From positions 1-64,000 of the forward strand of contig NZ_JABUZA010000027.1 of assembly GCF_014897985.1 (NCBI RefSeq): a DNA stretch of 64,000 bases, written 5' to 3'. Positions 17,766 to 27,365 of the stretch are shown piece by piece. The notes under the pieces are model-generated. The model did no database searches and was not told the origin of the DNA. It saw only the letters and a list, made by a program, of their open reading frames with translations. How positions within the stretch are numbered: the first letter of the stretch is position 1; every line of letters begins with the position of its first letter. Both the position numbers and the translations under genes were made by a program. Source of the stretch: Halomonas colorata. GTDB lineage: Bacteria; Pseudomonadota; Gammaproteobacteria; Pseudomonadales; Halomonadaceae.

Positions 17766-18077
17766 CTAGCGCGAGGAGTGCTCTTCGAAAAGATTGGCTT
17801 TAACATCGCGCATGACGTCTTCGCAGGCCTGCTGGTGCGCCAATTGAGTCAAGAGCTGCTGGGTGACTTCAAACCCTTTACCAAGGCAGGTATCTACCTC
17901 CTCACGGCTTACCTGAGGGGTCACATTGCAATTAACCTTAAACGTACGGCCGACACCGTCTAAACGGTCGGCCATTGCACGAAGCCGCCAGGCGACTCGC
18001 TCTTTCCAGTTAGCTGATTCTTCTGCGCTTTCGTTTACGCTAAACGTGCACTGCCATTCCGGTTTATAAACCTTCAT
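17766..18077 (-). CDS. Hypothetical protein
   Basis: 103 aa from the ATG at 18077, chosen because a strong GCGGAGG lies 7 bases upstream; a longer frame to 18137 has no such site. The sequence is mixed helical and acidic, with WKERVAWRLRAMADRLDG (about 26-43) and a short extended stretch FKVNCNVTPQVSREEVDTC. There is no signal peptide or membrane segment. I do not recognise a family. It ends against a bidirectional terminator and is monocistronic. Confidence 0.7.
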   Translation of the reverse strand: MKVYKPEWQCTFSVNESAEESANWKERVAWRLRAMADRLDGVGRTFKVNCNVTPQVSREEVDTCLGKGFEVTQQLLTQLAHQQACEDVMRDVKANLFEEHSSR

Positions 18078-18251
18078 GAGAACCTCCGCTGCATTTGGAA
18101 AGATTATTGGGGTCGTGTTTCGTACTCCGTAAGTCAAAAAAATCTTGCTCAGCCACTATACGCTTAACATGGGGCCAAAATCGAACTAAAACATAGACTA
18201 TGTGTAGGACGGTTTTAAGAATTATCGGTTAGGCTTAAGTGACCGTGATAT

Positions 18252-18743
18252 ATGAGCCTTTCTATGATTTCTCTAACTGAAAAAAGTTGCCCCTGCGGTA
18301 CAGGATTGTCGACTGACTTATGCTGTGCCCGTTACCACAATGGCGAGCTTGCCCCTACCCCGGAAGCACTAATGCGCTCGCGCTATAGCGCCTTTGCGCT
18401 CAATTTGTGTGATTACCTGCTAGCGACTTGGCATGTGAGTACACGACCCGTTGATCTTTCGCCTGACCCCTACACGCAGTGGAAAGGTTTATCAATTATT
18501 AAAAAAGTACCTGATTTTAAAGAGGGTCCTTCTCAGGCCGATGTTGGCTATATTCAATTTTTCGCTTATTTCAAAGAGCGCGCCCGCTGGCATAGGCTGG
18601 AGGAGAACTCTCGCTTTGTGTTTGAGCAGAGCCGCTGGTGGTACATGGATGGTACTCCGAAAGTGATGCGGCTCAAGCCGCGCCGTAATGATTCCTGCTT
18701 TTGTGGTAGCGGTCGGAAATTAAAGCTATGTTGCAAAGAGTAG
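18252..18743 (+). CDS. YchJ-like SEC-C motif protein (UPF0225)
   Basis: 163 aa. A zinc-binding SEC-C motif at each end is clear: CPCGTGLSTDLCCARYH at about 14-30 and CFCGSGRKLKLCC at the C-terminus. Between them is the UPF0225 core (PTPEALMRSRYSAFALNLCDYL, then GYIQFFAYFK). The duplicated SEC-C arrangement is normal for YchJ. The molecular role of the family is not known. The start may be either Met1 or Met5. Confidence 0.9.
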   Translation: MSLSMISLTEKSCPCGTGLSTDLCCARYHNGELAPTPEALMRSRYSAFALNLCDYLLATWHVSTRPVDLSPDPYTQWKGLSIIKKVPDFKEGPSQADVGYIQFFAYFKERARWHRLEENSRFVFEQSRWWYMDGTPKVMRLKPRRNDSCFCGSGRKLKLCCKE

Positions 18744-18780
18744 CTATGCGTTAACTAAAAAAAAATAAGGGGATGGGAGC

Positions 18781-19770
18781 ATGGCGTATAGTTGTAGGGT
18801 AGGTGTGCGTTATTGCTTTAAAATAGGCGTTTTAAGCAGTTTTCTACTGACGATGGCGTTGGCTGTTGCCGACGATCACTTCCCGCAACGCGAAATTACG
18901 GTAGTCATTCCCTTTGGGGTGGGCGGGGCAACCGATGTGCTGTTTCGAGATGTTTTTGAAACGGCACAGACCTATCTAGGCCAGCCTGTTCTTGTGGTTA
19001 ATATGCCTGGCCGGGGCGCTATGCGGGGCTCGCAGTATGTTAGAAATGCTGCGCCCGATGGTTATACCCTGCTCGGCAGTCATCAAACAATCGACCTTGC
19101 TTACCTGGCGGGGCTAGCCTCATTTTCCCATGCTGATTTTGCGCCCGTGTCACTGCTTGTGCGCACGGTCAATATTCCGGCTACGTATGCAGGGCATGCG
19201 GCCCAACAGGCCAGCGATATTGAAGCGTTAATTGATGCGTCGTCAAAACCTCTCATGTTTGGAGTAATTTCTAACTCCACTGACCATCTATTCTGGCTGC
19301 AGTTTTTTGAACAAAGCGGTATCTCGCTTTCAGACGTACAGCTGGTTCGTTTTCCTGATACGGCGTCTCAGGTGGAAGCCTTACTAGCTCAGGAAATTGA
19401 TTTTGCCATGCTTAATCTACCCGCGGCGGGCTTTCTTTTTGCCTCGGGTATCTTGGTTCCTCTGGCGGTGGCAGGGAGTGAACGACTGCCTGGGCTACCT
19501 GACGTTTCAACGCTTCGTGAGCAGGGTATTGATCTGGTTCACACCACTGATCGAGGCATTTTTGCACCGGCAGGCACGCCGCCTCAAACCCTTGCCATTT
19601 TGGCAGATGCGTTAGCGCATGCACTCGCCAGCGTGCCATTGCGCTACCGAATTACGCATGAGTATGGCTCATTAATTGATTACCGGGCGCCTGATACTTA
19701 TGGCGGGTATTTAAATGAGCAATTTCATAAGCTGGTACCGCTAACAGAGCGAGTACACTTCGAGCAGTAA
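18781..19770 (+). CDS. Bug/TctC-family periplasmic solute-binding protein
   Basis: 329 aa with a hydrophobic N-terminus (about 16-30) and likely cleavage near ALAVADD. Family features are FPQREITVVIPFGVGGATD (about 34-52) and GRGAMRGSQYVRNAAPDGYTLL (about 78-99). Such proteins bind carboxylates for tripartite tricarboxylate transporters, but no TctA/TctB gene is nearby. The gene lies 37 bases before a large GGDEF-EAL gene on the same strand. An orphan Bug protein acting as a sensory partner for that signalling protein is possible (inference). Confidence 0.85.
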   Translation: MAYSCRVGVRYCFKIGVLSSFLLTMALAVADDHFPQREITVVIPFGVGGATDVLFRDVFETAQTYLGQPVLVVNMPGRGAMRGSQYVRNAAPDGYTLLGSHQTIDLAYLAGLASFSHADFAPVSLLVRTVNIPATYAGHAAQQASDIEALIDASSKPLMFGVISNSTDHLFWLQFFEQSGISLSDVQLVRFPDTASQVEALLAQEIDFAMLNLPAAGFLFASGILVPLAVAGSERLPGLPDVSTLREQGIDLVHTTDRGIFAPAGTPPQTLAILADALAHALASVPLRYRITHEYGSLIDYRAPDTYGGYLNEQFHKLVPLTERVHFEQ

Positions 19771-19807
19771 GCACTGTAAACATTAATGCCTGAAGAGGCG
19801 CAGAGAC

Positions 19808-22800
19808 ATGCCGATTAATACGCGCCATTTAGCGCTGGAAACCCTGCTGCTGATGATATCGGCAACCTTGATTTGCATGGGGACGGTAGGGGTAGTGGTG
19901 GGCATCAGCGTACCTACACGGCCATTTTTTGCCACGCTAGTGCCCGATGGAGCATTGGTCACGCTGTTGGTCGGTATTGCGCTACTGGCGTCGTTACAAG
20001 GCTGGACGAAAGCCCGGATTATCAGCGCGTTCGCGCTGCTATTAATGATCATCTACACCTTGATCCATAATCGTCTGGAAGGAGGCGGGGGCGACTCATG
20101 GCTAAGTAATGGGCCGCGTATTACCAGCTTGTCAGCGACATTTCTTTTGCTGGTCGCGGTGTGCTTTTTGGTGGGGCTTGCTACTTCCTGGCGACGCTGG
20201 CTGTGGGTGGCCGGTGGGCTTAGCCTATGGGGGCTTGGTCTTTTTGTAGTGGGAAAAATATGGCTTGGGCTAAACGATGCGACCCCGCTGTTTGCATCTT
20301 CGCCCATGACAGCGCTCGTGTTTACCTGCTTTTTAGGTACCGCCATGCTGGCCGCCGGTTTGCGCGGCAAGGCGCAACGTTTAAACCCGGGGCGGGTGAC
20401 CGTCGCGGCTTCGCTCTGGGGCGTTACAATAAGCTGTTTTATTTGGCTGTTGATGAATAGCTATCAACAAGCCTCGCTACAACAGCAGGCCGCCTATCTA
20501 TTGGATAACGTGCAGCTAAATATCGAGAGGGCTACCCATGATCGTTTGCGCCTGATGCAGCGCATGGGCGAACGCTTAAATGCCATGGGGCCATACTGGG
20601 ATTTAGACCTGCTGGAAAATGATGCGCAAAATTATCTGCGTGATACGCCGAGTATTAGCGCCATTGCGCTGGTTGATCAGCAAGCGCTGACCTGGAGCTG
20701 GGGAGTAGGCCGAACCGCTGAAATGGAGCGATGGTTGCGCCAGCAGCTGGAGGAGGAATATACGCGTGCCTGGATGCAAATTCCCCTAGAGCGCCCGCGG
20801 CTGCTAATGGCGAATACCCGTCGGCCCCATGAGGCCATATTTGTTATCCCCGTTGCCGCCAACGGCCACTATCTGTTTGCCAGTTTTGATCTGGCGACCC
20901 TTCTGGAAAACGAGCTGCGCTTGGAAGTGGGGCCTTTCCAGATCAGGGTGAACCGTGATGCTACAACGCTTATAAAATTGCACCCCGCTGGCTTCTCAGC
21001 TGACCGTATGGAAACGCCTGAACTTGCCCTGGCATCACGCTATATTGGCTTGCCCGGTGGCATTAACATGGAGCTTTATGCTTATCCTGGCAGCCAGTTC
21101 AACTGGCATCAGCTAAACCTTTTGTCGTTTGCGGTGGCGCTAGGGAGTCTGCTGCTTAGTGGTTTATTGGCGTTCAGCCTTGGCGTTGTTAGCGTTAGCG
21201 TTTCGCGGGCTCGCGAGCTTGCCCAGACGCGTCAGTCGCTGGAAGACCAGCAGTCAATTCAGCGCATGATCGCCAAGGAGCAGCCGCTAAAGGAAACGCT
21301 GGAAAGCCTGTGCCGCATGCTGGAGCGTGAGCTACCCCAGGCGATGTGTTCGGTCATGCTAGTGAACGAGGCGGGCACCCATCTGGAATTTGCCGCCGGT
21401 GGTCGGCTGCCTGCGTCTTATCGGAGCGCGATACAGCGCATCTTGATCAGCGCCAATAACGGTGCCTGTGGTAGCGCGGCTTACCAAGGAACCACCGTAA
21501 TATGCGCCAATATTGCCGAGGACGAGCGCTGGCGTGGCTATCATGGCGTGGCCAAAGAAGCGGGTCTGGCTTCCTGTTGGTCGAGCCCCGTATATGGCGG
21601 AGATGGCCAACTAGCGGGCACTTTTGGGGTTTACTACCCGCAGCCCAGTACGCCAAGCGGGGCCGACACGGCGCAAATTGAGAAAGCCGCCGGCCTGATG
21701 GCGCTAGCCGTCGAGCGTTTTCAGGTGCGGCGTTCGCTGGAGGAGAGCGAGCAGCGTTACCGCTCCTTGTTTACCCATCACCCCGATGCAGTCTTTACGC
21801 TGGATGCGAACGGCTGTTTTGTTACGGCCAACGCTACCTGCGCGTCACTGACCGGCTATTCGGTTGAAGAAATACTGGGTAAGCCGTTCACCTTTTTTAT
21901 CGCCGAACAGGAAGTGACGCGCGTAGAAGCCTATATCGAAACGGCTATGCAAGGTGGGATTAACCGCTATGAGCTGACGCTCAAGGACCGCGCGGGTCAT
22001 CTCCATTTGCTGGATATTATTCACCTGCCCATGATGGTGAATAATACCGTTAAAGGCGTGCATGCGATTGCCCAGGAAGTGACCGCCGCGCGTGAAAAGG
22101 AGTCTCGGTTACGCACCCTGGAACGCAGCGTGGAGGCGAGCGTCAACGGCATTTTAATTGCCGATGCCGAACAGCCTGATTTTCCCATTATCTATGCCAA
22201 CCAAGCATTTACCGTCATGACGGGATACAGCCAGGAAGAGATCATCGGCAAGAACTGCCGGTTCCTTCAGGGAGCTGGAAGCGAGCCTGAGGTTATTCAG
22301 CATATTCGTAGCTGTATCGAAGAGCACCGCGAAGTCAACGTGACGATATGCAACTACCGTAAGGATGGCACGCCGTTCTGGAACGATTTATACATCGCAC
22401 CGGTACGTGACCAAGATGGGCGCGTTACACACTTTGTCGGCGTGCAGCATGATATTTCCAAGCATAAGGCTTATGAAGCGCGGCTGGCCTATCACGCTTC
22501 CCACGATGACCTGACCCGTCTGCCTAACCGCACGCTTTTTGAAGAAACATTGTTTAAGCAGTTTTCTCTCCTTCGCCAACATAAAAAGCGGCTGGCCGTA
22601 CTGTTTGTCGATTTAGATGACTTCAAACCGATCAACGATAACCTGGGACACGCGGTTGGCGATCAAGTCCTGGTTGAGGTTGCCCGAAGACTCTCCAGCG
22701 CAGTAGGGCCTGATGATACCGTTGCCCGAATGGGCGGCGATGAGTTCGTTATTTTACAGACATCGATTAATTATGAGTCTGAAGTCGTCGATCTGGTTGA

Positions 22801-23779
22801 GCGGTTACTGCCGATGCTGGCACGCCCTTACCGTATTGAGCCCCATGAGCTTTATCTGACCGCGAGTATCGGCATTGCTATTAGCCAGGAGGACACGCTT
22901 CAGCCGCAAACGCTGATTCAGCAGGCGGATATGGCTATGTATAAGGCCAAACAGCAAGGGCGTAACGCTTACGAATGGTATATCCACGCGTTTACCGACA
23001 CGGTCAGTGAACGCATGGTGTTGCGCAACGATCTCCAAGAAGCCATTGAACGTGAGGAGTTCTCACTGCACTACCAGCCGCTGATGGATCGGGAAAATAA
23101 ACTAGTGGGCGTTGAGGCGCTGCTGCGCTGGGAGCATCCTGAAAAAGGCTTTATTTCGCCGGCCCGGTTTATTCCTTTGGCTGAAACGACGGGCCAGATT
23201 ATTCCGATTAGCGAATGGGTACTCCAGCGCGCCTGCTTGGATATGCACTCACTGGCTAAGCAGGGGCTGGGTGAAATACGCGCCGCAGTTAATCTGTCGC
23301 CGTTACAGTTTCAGCGTTCAAGCTTTCTTGCCACGCTACGTCAAACCCTCTTAACCACCTGCCTGCCTGCCGAGCAGTTAAGTCTGGAGCTGACGGAAGG
23401 CATTTTAATGGATAACACGGAAGGCGCGATTGACACGCTGCATGCGCTGCGCAGTATGCACATTGAGGTCTCTATTGATGACTTTGGAACAGGCTATTCA
23501 AGCCTTAGTTACCTCAAGGATTTGCCCATTAGCACGGTGAAAATCGACCGCAGCTTTATTCATGAGCTTACTAACAGCGAAGATGATTCGGCGATTGTGC
23601 AAGGAATTATCTCTATGGCGCATCACCTGGGGCTTAAAGTGGTGGCTGAAGGGGTGGAAACTGAAGAGCAGTACCAGCGTCTTTTGAGCTATCAGTGCGA
23701 TATATTCCAGGGCTACATATTGGCCAGGCCGATGCCCATAGAAGCGCTTAAAACGTTCGTTAACAATCTATCCCGTTAA
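19808..23779 (+). CDS. Membrane GAF-PAS-PAS-GGDEF-EAL cyclic-di-GMP protein
   Basis: 1323 aa. Several membrane helices fill about residues 10-225 (MASE-like). A periplasmic-type region follows up to a helix near 435-470, then GAF (about 490-625), PAS (about 645-760), PAS/PAC (about 770-890), GGDEF (core RMGGDEFVIL near 976) and EAL (EALLRWEHP near 1102, later DDFGTGYSSLSYLKDLP). The active GGDEF signature is intact. The inhibitory RxxD site is absent (GPDD in its place). The EAL domain keeps its expected acidic residues, so it may both make and degrade c-di-GMP. It is probably co-transcribed with the upstream Bug protein. Confidence 0.93.
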   Translation: MPINTRHLALETLLLMISATLICMGTVGVVVGISVPTRPFFATLVPDGALVTLLVGIALLASLQGWTKARIISAFALLLMIIYTLIHNRLEGGGGDSWLSNGPRITSLSATFLLLVAVCFLVGLATSWRRWLWVAGGLSLWGLGLFVVGKIWLGLNDATPLFASSPMTALVFTCFLGTAMLAAGLRGKAQRLNPGRVTVAASLWGVTISCFIWLLMNSYQQASLQQQAAYLLDNVQLNIERATHDRLRLMQRMGERLNAMGPYWDLDLLENDAQNYLRDTPSISAIALVDQQALTWSWGVGRTAEMERWLRQQLEEEYTRAWMQIPLERPRLLMANTRRPHEAIFVIPVAANGHYLFASFDLATLLENELRLEVGPFQIRVNRDATTLIKLHPAGFSADRMETPELALASRYIGLPGGINMELYAYPGSQFNWHQLNLLSFAVALGSLLLSGLLAFSLGVVSVSVSRARELAQTRQSLEDQQSIQRMIAKEQPLKETLESLCRMLERELPQAMCSVMLVNEAGTHLEFAAGGRLPASYRSAIQRILISANNGACGSAAYQGTTVICANIAEDERWRGYHGVAKEAGLASCWSSPVYGGDGQLAGTFGVYYPQPSTPSGADTAQIEKAAGLMALAVERFQVRRSLEESEQRYRSLFTHHPDAVFTLDANGCFVTANATCASLTGYSVEEILGKPFTFFIAEQEVTRVEAYIETAMQGGINRYELTLKDRAGHLHLLDIIHLPMMVNNTVKGVHAIAQEVTAAREKESRLRTLERSVEASVNGILIADAEQPDFPIIYANQAFTVMTGYSQEEIIGKNCRFLQGAGSEPEVIQHIRSCIEEHREVNVTICNYRKDGTPFWNDLYIAPVRDQDGRVTHFVGVQHDISKHKAYEARLAYHASHDDLTRLPNRTLFEETLFKQFSLLRQHKKRLAVLFVDLDDFKPINDNLGHAVGDQVLVEVARRLSSAVGPDDTVARMGGDEFVILQTSINYESEVVDLVERLLPMLARPYRIEPHELYLTASIGIAISQEDTLQPQTLIQQADMAMYKAKQQGRNAYEWYIHAFTDTVSERMVLRNDLQEAIEREEFSLHYQPLMDRENKLVGVEALLRWEHPEKGFISPARFIPLAETTGQIIPISEWVLQRACLDMHSLAKQGLGEIRAAVNLSPLQFQRSSFLATLRQTLLTTCLPAEQLSLELTEGILMDNTEGAIDTLHALRSMHIEVSIDDFGTGYSSLSYLKDLPISTVKIDRSFIHELTNSEDDSAIVQGIISMAHHLGLKVVAEGVETEEQYQRLLSYQCDIFQGYILARPMPIEALKTFVNNLSR

Positions 23780-23788
23780 GGAGTAGGG

Positions 23789-24070
23789 ATGTCGTTATCC
23801 TCATCAAGCCCTTGGTATGTCTATTTGTTGGAGTGCCAGCGGGGAACTTATGTGGGCATCACCAATAATATTGCCAAACGCTACCGGGCCCACTGCACGG
23901 GTAAAGGGGCGCGCTATACTCGCGCTAACCCACCAACGGCACTGCTTGGCGCCCAGCCGTTTGAAGATAGGGCTGCGGCAAGCCGGGCAGAGTATCAGTT
24001 GAAGCAGCAAACCCCTGTTCAAAAACGCCGCTGGGCAATGTGTTGGCCGCATGCAATAGAAGTGGATTAA
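23789..24070 (+). CDS. GIY-YIG nuclease-fold protein (UPF0213/YhbQ-like)
   Basis: 93 aa single-domain GIY-YIG protein: WYVYLLECQRGTYVGITNNIAKRYRAH at the start (Tyr and Arg of the fold), then RAEYQLKQQTPVQKRRW with the conserved Glu. Short members of this family have reported nuclease activity, but their role is unsettled. It starts 9 bases after the large GGDEF-EAL gene and may be read with it. Confidence 0.87.
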   Translation: MSLSSSSPWYVYLLECQRGTYVGITNNIAKRYRAHCTGKGARYTRANPPTALLGAQPFEDRAAASRAEYQLKQQTPVQKRRWAMCWPHAIEVD

Positions 24071-24147
24071 CATATACGCTAAATAGCGGCGCTAAAGCGA
24101 GTCCTGCCCGCTTTAGACGCTTAGCCGCCACTGATTCAGGAGCCAGC

Positions 24148-25191
24148 ATGCTGACGTTTTTTTCTGAGGATAGCCGCTTACGCCAGGCGCGTACGGAGCT
24201 TCATGATGGGGCGCTCGTCAGACCTTTCGAGTGTCCTGAGCGTATTGATCTGGTGCTTAAGCATATTCGTCAGGCTGGCTTTGAAGTGTGTAACCCCGAT
24301 GCCTATGGCCTTGAGCCGGTACGCGCCGTTCACGATGCGGGCTACGTACGCTTTCTGGAAACCTGCTGGCAAGCGTGGCAGGTTGCCGGTCATCAGGGGG
24401 AAGCGATACCCAACATCTGGCCTGCCCGGTCTATGCGCGGAGACCACATTCCCCGCTCGATTAGCGGACAGCTGGGCTATTATGCCCTGGCGGCGGAAAC
24501 CTCGATTTCTGAAGGCACTTTCAGTGCTGCCATGGGAAGCAAGGATGCCGCATTAGGCGCCATATCGCATACGCTTGAAACCCAGGAGCCCAGTTTTGCG
24601 CTGTGTCGGCCGCCAGGGCATCACGCCGCGTTTGATCAGTTTGGTGGTTACTGCTTTTTCAATAACGCGGCGATCGCCGCCCAGTACGCGCTGGATGCAG
24701 GCAAGCGCCGCGTGGCAGTGCTGGATGTGGATTTTCATCACGGCAACGGCACTCAACAAATTTTCTATTCACGCAGCGATGTGCTGTTTGCTTCGCTACA
24801 CGGCGACCCGGACGTAACCTTTCCCTACTACCTGGGCTACGCCGACGAAACCGGTATGGGCGAAGGGGAGGGGTTCAACCTCAACTACCCCATGGCGCCG
24901 GGCACTAGCGCCGCCGACTGGATGCAGCGTTTGGAGCAGGCGCTAGCGGCCATTAAAACGCATGAGTGTGAGCTTTTGATTGTCTCGCTAGGCGTGGATA
25001 TCTTCGAGGGCGACCCGATCAGCGCGTTCACTTTCAAGAGCGAGGACTTTATTGCCCTGGGCCAACGCTTGGCAGCAGCCGGCCTGCCCACTACCCTTTT
25101 GATGGAAGGGGGCTATGCGGTAGAAGAAATAGGTGTCAACGTAGTCAATGTATTACAAGGTTTTGAGCGGGAAAACTCGCAGGATAGATGA
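24148..25191 (+). CDS. Histone-deacetylase-fold hydrolase (acetylpolyamine amidohydrolase-like)
   Basis: 347 aa from the ATG at 24148, preceded by CAGGAG; the frame extends upstream but would overlap the GIY-YIG gene. Zinc and catalytic motifs are CRPPGHHAAF (His pair, about 153-162), VAVLDVDFHHGNGTQQIFY (Asp and His ligands) and SLGVDIFEGDPIS (third ligand Asp). The N-terminal RTELHDGALVRPFECPERID matches bacterial AphA-type enzymes that deacetylate acetylated polyamines. The exact substrate is not determined by sequence. Confidence 0.88.
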   Translation: MLTFFSEDSRLRQARTELHDGALVRPFECPERIDLVLKHIRQAGFEVCNPDAYGLEPVRAVHDAGYVRFLETCWQAWQVAGHQGEAIPNIWPARSMRGDHIPRSISGQLGYYALAAETSISEGTFSAAMGSKDAALGAISHTLETQEPSFALCRPPGHHAAFDQFGGYCFFNNAAIAAQYALDAGKRRVAVLDVDFHHGNGTQQIFYSRSDVLFASLHGDPDVTFPYYLGYADETGMGEGEGFNLNYPMAPGTSAADWMQRLEQALAAIKTHECELLIVSLGVDIFEGDPISAFTFKSEDFIALGQRLAAAGLPTTLLMEGGYAVEEIGVNVVNVLQGFERENSQDR

Positions 25192-25247
25192 CAGCCGCCC
25201 GTTATTCGGGCAGGCTAATGCCCCATTAACGGGCAGGGAGCGCAGGC

Positions 25248-25622
25248 GTGGCAGTTTACGGCGGTATTCAGGCACATGAATTGGAGCGTTGGCTTTACGC
25301 CTTGACCAACGCGGCCTACGACCGGCGCTGCCCGCTTTCCAAGGTGCACGGCGGCAATGCGCGTGCGCGCACCGCTCGCCAGGACCTGCTTTACCTGGCC
25401 CACGGCTTTCGCGGTGGCGAGCAAAGCCGGGAAGTGGTGGCCGATGGCCTGGGCCGCTGGTGCCAGCGCTACCTGACCGAGGCCGAATGGTACGTGTTGG
25501 TGGGTGGTGGGCCGAAAGCCATCGCCAGAAGCCGCACGACTACATCGTCGGAACCGGTAGACGCTTCGCAAAAGCAGGCGGATCAAGCACTTGAAGTATT
25601 GATGCAGCACCGCGTGGGCTAG
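25248..25622 (+). CDS. Hypothetical protein upstream of nuclease-helicase pair
   Basis: 124 aa starting at GTG 25248 with GGGAG upstream. It is basic in the middle (CPLSKVHGGNARARTARQDL, about 29-48) and has a repeated aromatic/Arg pattern (FRGGEQSREVVADGLGRWCQRY). I do not recognise a family. GC content and codon use match its neighbours. It lies 50 bases before the VRR-NUC gene, so a shared DNA-repair context is possible but unproven. Confidence 0.65.
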   Translation: MAVYGGIQAHELERWLYALTNAAYDRRCPLSKVHGGNARARTARQDLLYLAHGFRGGEQSREVVADGLGRWCQRYLTEAEWYVLVGGGPKAIARSRTTTSSEPVDASQKQADQALEVLMQHRVG

Positions 25623-25673
25623 CCCCCGCTGGAAAGCTGGTGGCGTGTGGTTATACGCTGATACAATGGATGG

Positions 25674-27365
25674 ATGAACAGTGCTCCTGCCGTTGTTACC
25701 GCCTCGCTTGATGATCCCTTCTACTACCTGACCAATTTTCGCTTCGTGTTGGCCTGGGTGGGCGAACGCCATGCTGATCTGCTGGCGCCGGATGAACTTG
25801 CCTTTCTGAACCGCTTTGCGACACTACCCCGTGCCTCGCAGGCGTTGCTTGTGCGCATGGTGATGCGCAAGGGCGAGCTATTTCGAGTATCCAAACTCAA
25901 CTACGCCGAAATAGGCGATACCGCTACGGCACTTGCCCCACTGGTAGCGCTTGGCTGGGTAACTGACGCTCCGGCGCTCAGTGGGGAAGAGCTGTTTCAT
26001 CAGCTGCGCTTGGCCGAGCTGCGCTCAGCACTGGCAACGCCCATGCGCGACGCCGGGCTCCCCTCATCCGCTGGCAAGGCGGTGCTTCAGGCCACGCTAA
26101 CACCTCAGCTCACCGAGATAAAACCGTTAACCGAGTGGTGGCCAACGGCATCGGATAACATCGTGCGCCTTAAGGTGATGGATATCTGCGACCGGCTGCG
26201 GCTGATGTTCTTTGGCAACCTGCGCCAGGACTGGGCCGAGTTCGTACTCACTGAGCTTGGCTTACAGCGGTTTGAAAACGTGCCGTTCACCCCTACCTCG
26301 CGTGCTTTTCAACAGCGTGAAGAAGTGGATGCCTATTTGGCGCTACACCGCCTGCGCCAGCGTCTGGATGATGGCGAACCCGTTGAGCACTTGAGCCTTG
26401 AGCTGCCGCCCAAACCCGATAACGCCTGGCTTGCTACCCGCCGTGCCCGTTTGCTGCTGCAACTGGGGCGTGAAGCGGAGCGCAGCGGCCAAGCCGAGCA
26501 GGCCGTTTTACTGTATGCCCAAGCCGAGAGTAGCGAAGCGCGTATCCGCCAGCTGCGCGTATTAGAGCGCCTGGGCAGGTATCAGGAAGCGTTTGACTTG
26601 GCGATGAACGCGCAAAGCCTGACACCTAATGAAACCGAAGCCCAGGCGCTCGCCCGGTTACTGCCCCGGCTGCGCAAGAAGCTGAAAATTGACGCGCAGC
26701 CGCCCGTGCGCGAGCCAGCCTATACGCGCTGGGAGCTAATGCTTCCCGGCCCTCAGTCGGTGGAGCGTGCTGTCGCCCAGCATGTCAGCTCACCTGACGC
26801 GCCGGTTTATTACGCGGAAAATACCTTAATCACCGGGTTGTTTGGCCTGCTCTGCTGGCCTGCCATCTTTGCTCCGCTACCGGGGGCCTTTTTTCATCCG
26901 TTTCATAGCGGCCCTGCCGATCTACATCGTGAAGATTTCGTCGACCGGCGGCGTGGGCTATTCGATGAGTGCCTGGCCCGGTTGGAGGATGGTAGCTACC
27001 GGCGGGAAATTCATACAACCTGGCAGGAGAAGCACGGCCTGGCGTCACCCTTTGTGCACTGGCCGTTGCTGGATGAAACGCTTTTAGCGCTGGCGCTTGA
27101 GTGCCTGCCCGCTACTCATTTAAAAGTCTGTTTTGAGCGGTTCTTACAGGACATAAAGGCTAACCGAGCAGGGCTGCCTGACTTGATCCAGTTTCTGCCC
27201 AACGCGCCACCCAGTGAACCCCGCTATCGGCTTATTGAGGTAAAAGGCCCCGGTGACCGGCTGCAGGATAACCAGCGCCGCTGGCTGGCGTTTTTTCATC
27301 AGCAACATATCCCGGTTGCGGTGTGCTACGTGCAGTGGCTGGCTGACTCGCCAGCGGCGTTATGA
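25674..27365 (+). CDS. FAN1-like nuclease with VRR-NUC domain
   Basis: 563 aa. The C-terminal VRR-NUC domain (about 480-560) has the PD-(D/E)xK pattern: GLPDLIQFLP with the Asp, then RLIEVKGPGDRLQDNQRRWLAFF with Glu and Lys. The N-terminal 200 residues include ALLVRMVMRKGELFRVSKLNY, typical of the FAN1 SAP-like region. A helical TPR-like middle follows. FAN1 enzymes cut branched and crosslinked DNA. The stop overlaps the helicase start by 4 bases (ATGA), strongly suggesting the two work together. Confidence 0.88.
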   Translation: MNSAPAVVTASLDDPFYYLTNFRFVLAWVGERHADLLAPDELAFLNRFATLPRASQALLVRMVMRKGELFRVSKLNYAEIGDTATALAPLVALGWVTDAPALSGEELFHQLRLAELRSALATPMRDAGLPSSAGKAVLQATLTPQLTEIKPLTEWWPTASDNIVRLKVMDICDRLRLMFFGNLRQDWAEFVLTELGLQRFENVPFTPTSRAFQQREEVDAYLALHRLRQRLDDGEPVEHLSLELPPKPDNAWLATRRARLLLQLGREAERSGQAEQAVLLYAQAESSEARIRQLRVLERLGRYQEAFDLAMNAQSLTPNETEAQALARLLPRLRKKLKIDAQPPVREPAYTRWELMLPGPQSVERAVAQHVSSPDAPVYYAENTLITGLFGLLCWPAIFAPLPGAFFHPFHSGPADLHREDFVDRRRGLFDECLARLEDGSYRREIHTTWQEKHGLASPFVHWPLLDETLLALALECLPATHLKVCFERFLQDIKANRAGLPDLIQFLPNAPPSEPRYRLIEVKGPGDRLQDNQRRWLAFFHQQHIPVAVCYVQWLADSPAAL

